Source of the DNA: Methylococcaceae bacterium
GTDB lineage: Bacteria; Pseudomonadota; Gammaproteobacteria; Methylococcales; Methylococcaceae
Length of the DNA stretch: 8,976 nucleotides
Assembly (NCBI GenBank): GCA_012026715.1
Contig: VEPB01000587.1
Location: 1-8,976, forward strand
Reading direction: 5' to 3'
Shown: piece by piece, positions 5,762-8,976 of the stretch
How positions within the stretch are numbered: the first letter of the stretch is position 1
Layout: each line of letters begins with the position of its first letter
The notes under the pieces: model-generated
Told to the model about the DNA's origin: nothing
What the model saw: only the letters and a program-made list of their open reading frames with translations
Database searches by the model: none
Program-made: the position numbers and the translations under genes

Positions 5762-6988
5762 TTAGTTCTGAGGAATACGCTCCTCGAACTGGATGGTAAA
5801 GCGGGTCAATGCGGCCTTCCAATCCCGAATAGGCATTGTCCACTTTTTGCTGATATTGCGTAGAGCGAGATAGAACAGTTTCAGCAGGGCGTCATCGCTC
5901 GGAAATGAACCGCGGTTCTTGGTGAGTTTGCGCAGGCTCATATTGACCGACTCAATGGCGTTGGTGGTGTAGATGACCTTGCGGATCTCCGGCGGGTAGT
6001 CAAAGAACGGGATGAGCCGAGGCCAATTCCGGCGCCAGGACTGACCGATGGGGAGATACTCGTCATCCCACTTGGCCTCGAACTCCCCAAGCCGAAGCTC
6101 GGCTTCTTCGGCGGTAGCGGACTGGTAAATCCGCTTCAGGTCTGCGGCGATTTCCGGGCGGCGTTTCCACGAGACGTAGTTCAGGCTGTGCCTGACCATG
6201 TGCACGATGCACAATTGGACCGTGGTGTGTGGAAAGACGGCTTCGATGGCCTCGGGGAATCCCTTCAGCCCGTCGACGCAGGCAATGAAGATATCCTGCA
6301 CGCCCCGGTTCCGCAGTTCGGTTACGACCTGCAGCCAGAATTTGGCGCCTTCGGTTTGCGCCAACCACAGGCCCAAGCCCTCCTTCTCGCCCGTCATCGT
6401 GATGCCGATGGCCAGATAGACGGCCTTCACCCGGACTGTACCCTCCCGGACTTTGACGTGAATGCAGTCGAGATAGACGATGGGATAAATGGCATCCAGG
6501 GGCCGGGACTGCCAGGCTTTGACTTCGTCCGCCACGGCCTCGGTGACCGAGGAAATCAGGCTGGGCGAGACCTCGGTGCCGTACATCTCCTCCAGATGGC
6601 TCTGGATTTCCCGACCCGTCATGCCACGGGCGTACAGCGAGAGAATCTTGTCGTCGAAACCGGCCCAGCGGGTCTGATGTTTCGGGATCAGTTGCGGCTC
6701 GAAGCTGCCGTGCCGGTCCCGAGGAATCTCAATGGACAGTTCGCCGAATTCGCCCTTGAGCGTCTTACGGCTTTTGCCGTTACGCATGTTGCCGGCCGAA
6801 TTGGTGACCGCCTCGTGCTTTCCGTAGCCGAGGTGCTCGGTCATCTCAGTTTCCAACGCGCGCTCCACCACGCGTTTGGTCAACTGTTTCAGCAATCCAT
6901 TTTCGCCGATTAAGTCGTCCGGCTTCTTGTAGTTGGCCAGCAAGCTGGCCAGGAGTTCTTCGGGTATTTCGTGCTGTTTGTTGTTCAT
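5762..6988 (-). CDS. IS256-family (Mutator-type) transposase
   Basis: A 408-residue DDE transposase, full length for the family. The N-terminal half (about 30-160) contains the DNA-binding region typical of these proteins, including GENGLLKQLTKRVVERALE and the RNGKSRKTLKGEFG segment. The catalytic triad is visible: D174 in YLDCIHVKV, D239 in CVDGLKGFPEAI, and E346 in TTNAIESVN. The C260-x2-H263 signature, in QLCIVHMVRHSL, lies between the second and third acidic residues as expected. GGAG (minus strand, 6994-6997) lies 5 bases before the ATG. The protein cuts and joins the element ends at 5726 and 7054. No frameshift or missing catalytic residue is seen. Confidence 0.95.
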   Translation of the reverse strand: MNNKQHEIPEELLASLLANYKKPDDLIGENGLLKQLTKRVVERALETEMTEHLGYGKHEAVTNSAGNMRNGKSRKTLKGEFGELSIEIPRDRHGSFEPQLIPKHQTRWAGFDDKILSLYARGMTGREIQSHLEEMYGTEVSPSLISSVTEAVADEVKAWQSRPLDAIYPIVYLDCIHVKVREGTVRVKAVYLAIGITMTGEKEGLGLWLAQTEGAKFWLQVVTELRNRGVQDIFIACVDGLKGFPEAIEAVFPHTTVQLCIVHMVRHSLNYVSWKRRPEIAADLKRIYQSATAEEAELRLGEFEAKWDDEYLPIGQSWRRNWPRLIPFFDYPPEIRKVIYTTNAIESVNMSLRKLTKNRGSFPSDDALLKLFYLALRNISKKWTMPIRDWKAALTRFTIQFEERIPQN

Positions 6989-7026
6989 TGTGTCTCCGGA
7001 CTAGTCGGCAGTTTCCTGCCTCAGGT

Positions 7027-7054
7027 CCGTTTACACAAAATTCTGCACACCCTC
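7027..7054. repeat. Right terminal inverted repeat of the IS256-family element
   Basis: Read on the minus strand it starts GAGGGTGTGCAG and ends TGTAAACGG, matching the left end at 22 of 28 positions. It lies 38 bases upstream of the transposase start and could hold its promoter, which I cannot define. Confidence 0.85.
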
Positions 7055-7062
7055 CTCTGATG
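7055..7062. repeat. Right target-site duplication of the IS256-family element
   Basis: CTCTGATG, identical to 5718-5725. Confidence 0.85.
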
Positions 7063-7239
7063 CCCTGCCAGTTTTCACCAGCTTGACAACAGCTGGCGTG
7101 TCGCAGTAGTTTTTACTCTGCACGATTCCAGTTTAGGACGTGTGTTCTGCCCATTCGGTTACTGACTGCTGGGTTCCCATGGCTCTCTCGATTCGGAGGC
7201 GATGGGGCTAACCAAACCCAACAATCCAGCAGGTCACCC
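7063..7239 (+). other. Leader region between the IS element and the HNH gene
   Basis: These 177 bases contain a hairpin with CCAGCT (7078-7083) and AGCTGG (7091-7096) around a 7-base loop. No ORF with support, no box of the repeat family and no clear promoter were found. Before the IS inserted, this stretch continued directly from 5717. Confidence 0.35.
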
Positions 7240-7608
7240 ATGCCGAAAATCGCCAATCTCCGTCTATCCGCCTTCATCCGCCAAGCCGGCCGCTGCTACT
7301 ACTGCGGCTACCCAATGTGGACGACCGATGCTGCCGCATTTGCGAAAGACCATGGCATCACGGTCAAGCAAGCTCGACGCCATGAATGCACCGCCGAACA
7401 TTTGCAACCTCGCCAGAATGGCGGTCAAGATACGCCATTGAACATCGTCGCCGCTTGCCTTTGCTGCAACAAATCTAGGCATCTTCATGGTGCAAACCCA
7501 GCGCCGGAGGTCTACCTGAAAGTGATTCAGAAACGGGTCAAGCGAAAGGGCTGGCCGGGACCTTGGGTCGCCAAGATGAATCCAGTCGCTGCCTACTGTT
7601 CTGCTTGA
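7240..7608 (+). CDS. Small HNH endonuclease
   Basis: A 122-residue protein consisting almost entirely of one HNH nuclease domain, expected to cut DNA with a single metal ion. CYYCG (C19, C22) and CLCCN (C73, C76) form the zinc knuckle pair. ECTAEHLQPRQNGGQD (49-64) carries the catalytic H54 and the GG turn. N68 in LNIVAAC is the HNH asparagine and NKSRH (77-81) supplies the closing basic residues. The basic tail (98-106) could contact DNA. The start ATG has only a weak AGG 5 bases upstream, but no other ATG lies in frame nearby. No partner methylase, intron or intein is visible, so restriction, homing or other roles cannot be assigned. Confidence 0.88.
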   Translation: MPKIANLRLSAFIRQAGRCYYCGYPMWTTDAAAFAKDHGITVKQARRHECTAEHLQPRQNGGQDTPLNIVAACLCCNKSRHLHGANPAPEVYLKVIQKRVKRKGWPGPWVAKMNPVAAYCSA

Positions 7609-7691
7609 GGCAACCTGCCGCAGTTGGCATGCCCTGGTGCGTATCCACGCTCGAAAATGCGGGAGTAGACTGAACCAGTTTTGCAGTTGCC
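7609..7691. repeat. Imperfect inverted repeat spanning most of the HNH-TfoX gap
   Basis: GGCAACcTGC at 7609-7618 pairs with GCAGTTGCC at 7683-7691, giving 9 base pairs with a single bulged C. The left arm starts on the base after the HNH stop codon and the right arm ends 6 bases before the GGAGG of the next gene. This geometry, with AAC and GTT at the arms and an extra-helical base, recalls integron attC sites, but the arms do not match the RYYYAAC/GTTRRRY consensus. Confidence 0.4.
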
Positions 7692-7706
7692 ATCGCTGGA
7701 GGTTCC

Positions 7707-8042
7707 ATGGCCTACGACGAAATTCTTGCCCAGCGCATTCGAAATGCCTTGGTAAGTGACGCGACCGTCACCGAGAAGAAGATGTTCGGCGGCATCGCCT
7801 TTCTGAGAGAAGGCCATATGTTTGTCGGAGTCTCCGGGACATCGCTCATGGCGCGAGTCGGCAAAGACAACTACGCCGACGCGCTCCGGCAGGAGTATGT
7901 GCGCGAAATGGACTTCACCGGCAAGCCGATGTCCGGCTATGTGTTCGTCGATTCGCCTGGTACAGCGACCGACGATCAACTGCATTTCTGGCTGAGGCGC
8001 TGCCAAAACTTCCTTGCCACGCTACCGCCAAAGGCGAAGTAG
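7707..8042 (+). CDS. TfoX N-terminal-domain protein
   Basis: A 111-residue protein that is a stand-alone TfoX N-terminal domain. KKMFGGIAFLREGHMFVGVS (24-43) is the family signature, followed by LMARVG (47-52) and GYVFVD (77-82). Full-length TfoX/Sxy, a competence regulator, has an added C-terminal domain that is missing here, as in many short family members of unknown function. GGAGG at 7698-7702 sits 4 bases before the ATG. The gene is intact. A direct role in competence should not be assumed from this domain alone. Confidence 0.88.
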   Translation: MAYDEILAQRIRNALVSDATVTEKKMFGGIAFLREGHMFVGVSGTSLMARVGKDNYADALRQEYVREMDFTGKPMSGYVFVDSPGTATDDQLHFWLRRCQNFLATLPPKAK

Positions 8043-8067
8043 TGAACCAGATCAACCTTGGGTCTTC

Positions 8068-8121
8068 CCGGTGACACCCAGAGTCACGCCGGTTCCACAG
8101 ATATAGACCAATACATTCGAC
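8068..8121. repeat. Dispersed repeat: hairpin plus box 2, copy 2
   Basis: Bases 8073-8121 match 8761-8809 at 39 of 49 ungapped positions, with 8 of the 10 differences being transitions. The box 2 core AGATATAG-CCAATACAT is almost invariant. Just before it, CCGGTGAC (8068-8075) pairs with GTCAC-g-CCGG (8083-8092) as a bulged hairpin. The 8761 copy forms a different hairpin at the same place. Confidence 0.7.
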
Positions 8122-8185
8122 ACGACACCGAGACGCCATGCGACCCCGACCAGCGCCGCAAGTAGCCGAAAATGGCCTGGCCACT

Positions 8186-8228
8186 GTACCGGTATCCCAT
8201 GTTTGCCTTTATCCAACAGACGTTTGAG
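8186..8228. repeat. Dispersed repeat box 3, copy 3
   Basis: GTACCGGTATCC, then GTTTGCCTT, then the exact 14-mer AACAGACGTTTGAG at 8215-8228 shared with 5041-5054. It has one more base than copy 2 between CCTT and AACAG. CCGCAAGT at 8156-8163 is shared with copy 1 at identical spacing. It begins 68 bases after box 2 ends. Confidence 0.7.
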
Positions 8229-8325
8229 ATGCTGCAATGACTTCCTACGGCGATTGCTCAGCAGTCCGCCTCAGGGACTCGGATCAGCGAAAGTCGACAC
8301 ATCCATAACGTGCGGTTGCCTGGCC

Positions 8326-8368
8326 GGTAACTCTGCCGTTACCATTCGCAGCCTCCCAAGCCTGGGAG
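8326..8368 (+). promoter_or_regulatory. Two tandem hairpins in the SEC-C leader
   Basis: GGTAAC (8326-8331) pairs with GTTACC (8338-8343) around 6 bases, and CTCCC (8353-8357) pairs with GGGAG (8364-8368) around 6 bases. They lie 12-65 bases before GGAGG at 8380-8384. No T-run follows, so they are not intrinsic terminators. Any control role is speculative. Confidence 0.35.
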
Positions 8369-8390
8369 TCATCCAAAATGGAGGTGTGCC

Positions 8391-8632
8391 ATGAAATCGA
8401 AGAACACGCACCTCGAAGCCAATTGCTTTCGAGGTCAGTAGCAAGCGCCGCAAGGGCTTCCCGTCCGAGACGCGCGTAAAGCGCGGTTCAAGGATCGTCG
8501 GCGGAGAGAAGGAACTGCTGGAGAAATTGGGTCGCAACGATCCATGCCCATGCGGTTCCGGCCGCAGATTTCAAGCGCTGCTGCATGCTCAGCGGCGACT
8601 TAGACGGATCGGATCGCGCCTACTTCTTTTAG
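8391..8632 (+). pseudogene. SEC-C motif protein gene with two frameshifts
   Basis: A good start (GGAGG 8380-8384, ATG 8391) begins MKSKNT but hits TAG at 8439 after 16 codons. A second frame, without any start codon and open from just after a TGA at 8392, reads TSKPIAFEVSSKRRKGFPSE and leads to NDPCPCGSGRRF, the first half of a SEC-C zinc motif. The expected second half, FKRCCMLSGDLDG, is in a third frame and ends at TAG 8630-8632. One surplus base within the first 16 bases and one in the TTT at 8569-8571 explain both shifts; removing them gives a single protein of about 80 residues. SEC-C motifs bind zinc and occur at the SecA C-terminus and in many small proteins. Either this is a recent pseudogene or the read has two single-base errors. 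Confidence 0.8.
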
Positions 8633-8663
8633 ATGACGCGGACTGAGCTTCGAAAAACCAACG

Positions 8664-8700
8664 ACCCCGCCGAGGACAGATCCAAGGCGGGGTTCTTGTA
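8664..8700 (+). terminator. Terminator-like hairpin after the SEC-C gene
   Basis: ACCCCGCC (8664-8671) pairs with GGCGGGGT (8686-8693), followed by the T-rich TTCTTGTATTT. The 14-base loop differs from that at 5525-5538 at only two positions. The T tract is broken, so termination may be weaker than at 5518. Confidence 0.65.
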
Positions 8701-8724
8701 TTTGCAGGTGAGCATGTAAACAAG

Positions 8725-8809
8725 CAGATTGGCCCCGGTGATACGCAGGGACGAACCAGAGACATCCAGGTTCACGCTGGTCTCTCAGATATAGGCCAAT
8801 ACATCCAAC
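8725..8809. repeat. Dispersed repeat boxes 1 and 2 with hairpin, copy 3
   Basis: Box 1 (8725-8748) contains CAGATTGGCCCCGGTGAT. A hairpin follows, with AGAGAC (8758-8763) pairing with GTCTCT (8780-8785) and an inner CAG/CTG. Box 2 (8786-8806) is next and ends CCAATACATCC. This is the fullest view of the left half of the unit and lies downstream of the terminator at 8664. No box 3 is visible before the window ends. Confidence 0.65.
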
Positions 8810-8976
8810 CAACTCGCGATGCCTGGAGAGGTCCTGGCTCTGTGCCCCAGGTTCCCTCACAGACCACCCGGTCAGCGGAGTAACCGTCCGCCGGAGCGCG
8901 TTCTTTCCCTATGGAGCTGGATCAGCTAGCCATGGGTTGTCATGTATCGGCCGGCTTCCAGTTGTGAGGCAGTAGG
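8810..8976. other. Right edge, no gene recognised
   Basis: Only small hairpins are seen: CCTGG (8833-8837) with CCAGG (8847-8851), and AGCTG-GAT-CAGCT near 8917-8929. There is no ORF with support and no copy of box 3. The next gene of the array, if there is one, lies outside the window. Confidence 0.4.

Larger units (their letters stand above)
5726..7054 (-). mobile_element. Complete IS256-family insertion sequence
   Basis: The element is 1329 bp. Its ends are 28-bp imperfect inverted repeats (5726-5753 and 7027-7054) matching at 22 of 28 positions, including an uninterrupted 14-base inner run ending GTGTAAACGG. An exact 8-bp direct repeat (CTCTGATG) flanks it. One transposase gene fills the interior on the minus strand. 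Because ends, duplication and reading frame are all intact, insertion is probably recent and the element may still be active. Precise removal would rejoin the sequence at 5725/7063. Confidence 0.93.
8043..8390 (+). other. Long intergenic region with repeat boxes and hairpins
   Basis: These 348 bases between TfoX and the broken SEC-C gene hold a hairpin, box 2, box 3 and two further hairpins (8326-8343 and 8353-8368). Opposite-strand ORFs across it lack ribosome sites. Where they overlap the repeat, differences from the 8761 copy fall evenly over codon positions, so I treat the region as non-coding. Confidence 0.5.

Noticed and set aside
6188..6913. Plus-strand ORF inside the IS256-family transposase
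   Set aside because: It is antisense to the intact transposase with its full DDE triad, and has no motif or ribosome site of its own.
5041..8228. Canonical integron attC sites at the box 3 copies (ATCCAAC at 8211, GTTAAGT at 443)
   Set aside because: Single arms fit RYYYAAC or GTTRRRY, but I found no partner arm at 50-150 bases with the matching L boxes, the copies disagree at those positions, and no integron integrase is present.
8052..8860. Minus-strand ORFs over the repeats (8052-8237, 7915-8184, 8600-8860) as genes for a repeated small protein
   Set aside because: Copies are similar at the DNA level, but differences fall evenly on all codon positions, frames are not kept between copies, stops interrupt the aligned frame, and no ribosome sites precede them.
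1..8976. CRISPR array, tRNA or rRNA genes
   Set aside because: No regularly spaced identical repeats, no tRNA cloverleaf or T-arm consensus, and no rRNA signature was seen on reading the window.

Overview
The window looks like part of an accessory replicon (plasmid, or a plasmid-derived island) of a gammaproteobacterium. GC content is moderately high, Shine-Dalgarno sites are strong, and the IS256- and IS66-type elements and small accessory genes are of kinds common in Pseudomonas- or Marinobacter-like hosts. The host assignment is inference; no chromosomal housekeeping gene is present to settle it.

Layout, left to right. Bases 1-96 look like the right end of an IS66-family insertion sequence. 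It appears to have cut a gene of unknown function whose 3' remnant runs to 370. A 164-base leader with an AT-rich core leads into a large replication protein (535-3750) that fuses an archaeo-eukaryotic-type primase domain to a superfamily 2 helicase, resembling the CyRepA1/UL9-like plasmid initiators. Next comes an unrecognised 308-residue gene (3940-4866) with two clear internal repeats exactly 100 residues apart and a C-terminal cysteine cluster.

From about 4870 to the end the DNA is a gene-sparse array: an orphan ORF (5118-5477), a complete IS256-family element (5726-7054, with 28-bp inverted ends and an 8-bp target duplication), a small HNH endonuclease (7240-7608), a TfoX N-terminal-domain protein (7707-8042) and a SEC-C motif gene broken by two frameshifts (8391-8632). 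All genes except the transposase lie on the + strand. Apart from two leaders and the HNH-TfoX gap, the intergenic spaces share diverged copies of one modular repeat family.

The most unusual signal is that repeat family. Three boxes recur in intergenic DNA: box 1 at 4888, 5621 and 8725; box 2 at 5651, 8098 and 8786; box 3 at 406, 5012 and 8186. A near-identical terminator precedes boxes 1 and 2 at two loci (5518 and 8664). One box 3 copy lies directly upstream of the replication gene. Small unrelated genes separated by related, hairpin-bearing repeats look like a cassette array, but the boxes do not fit the canonical integron attC consensus, and no integrase is in view. The repeats could be recombination sites, structured RNA modules or decayed mobile elements; sequence alone does not decide.

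The likely division of labour is replication by the primase-helicase, perhaps assisted by the adjacent unknown gene, with the rest being accessory cargo and transposable elements.
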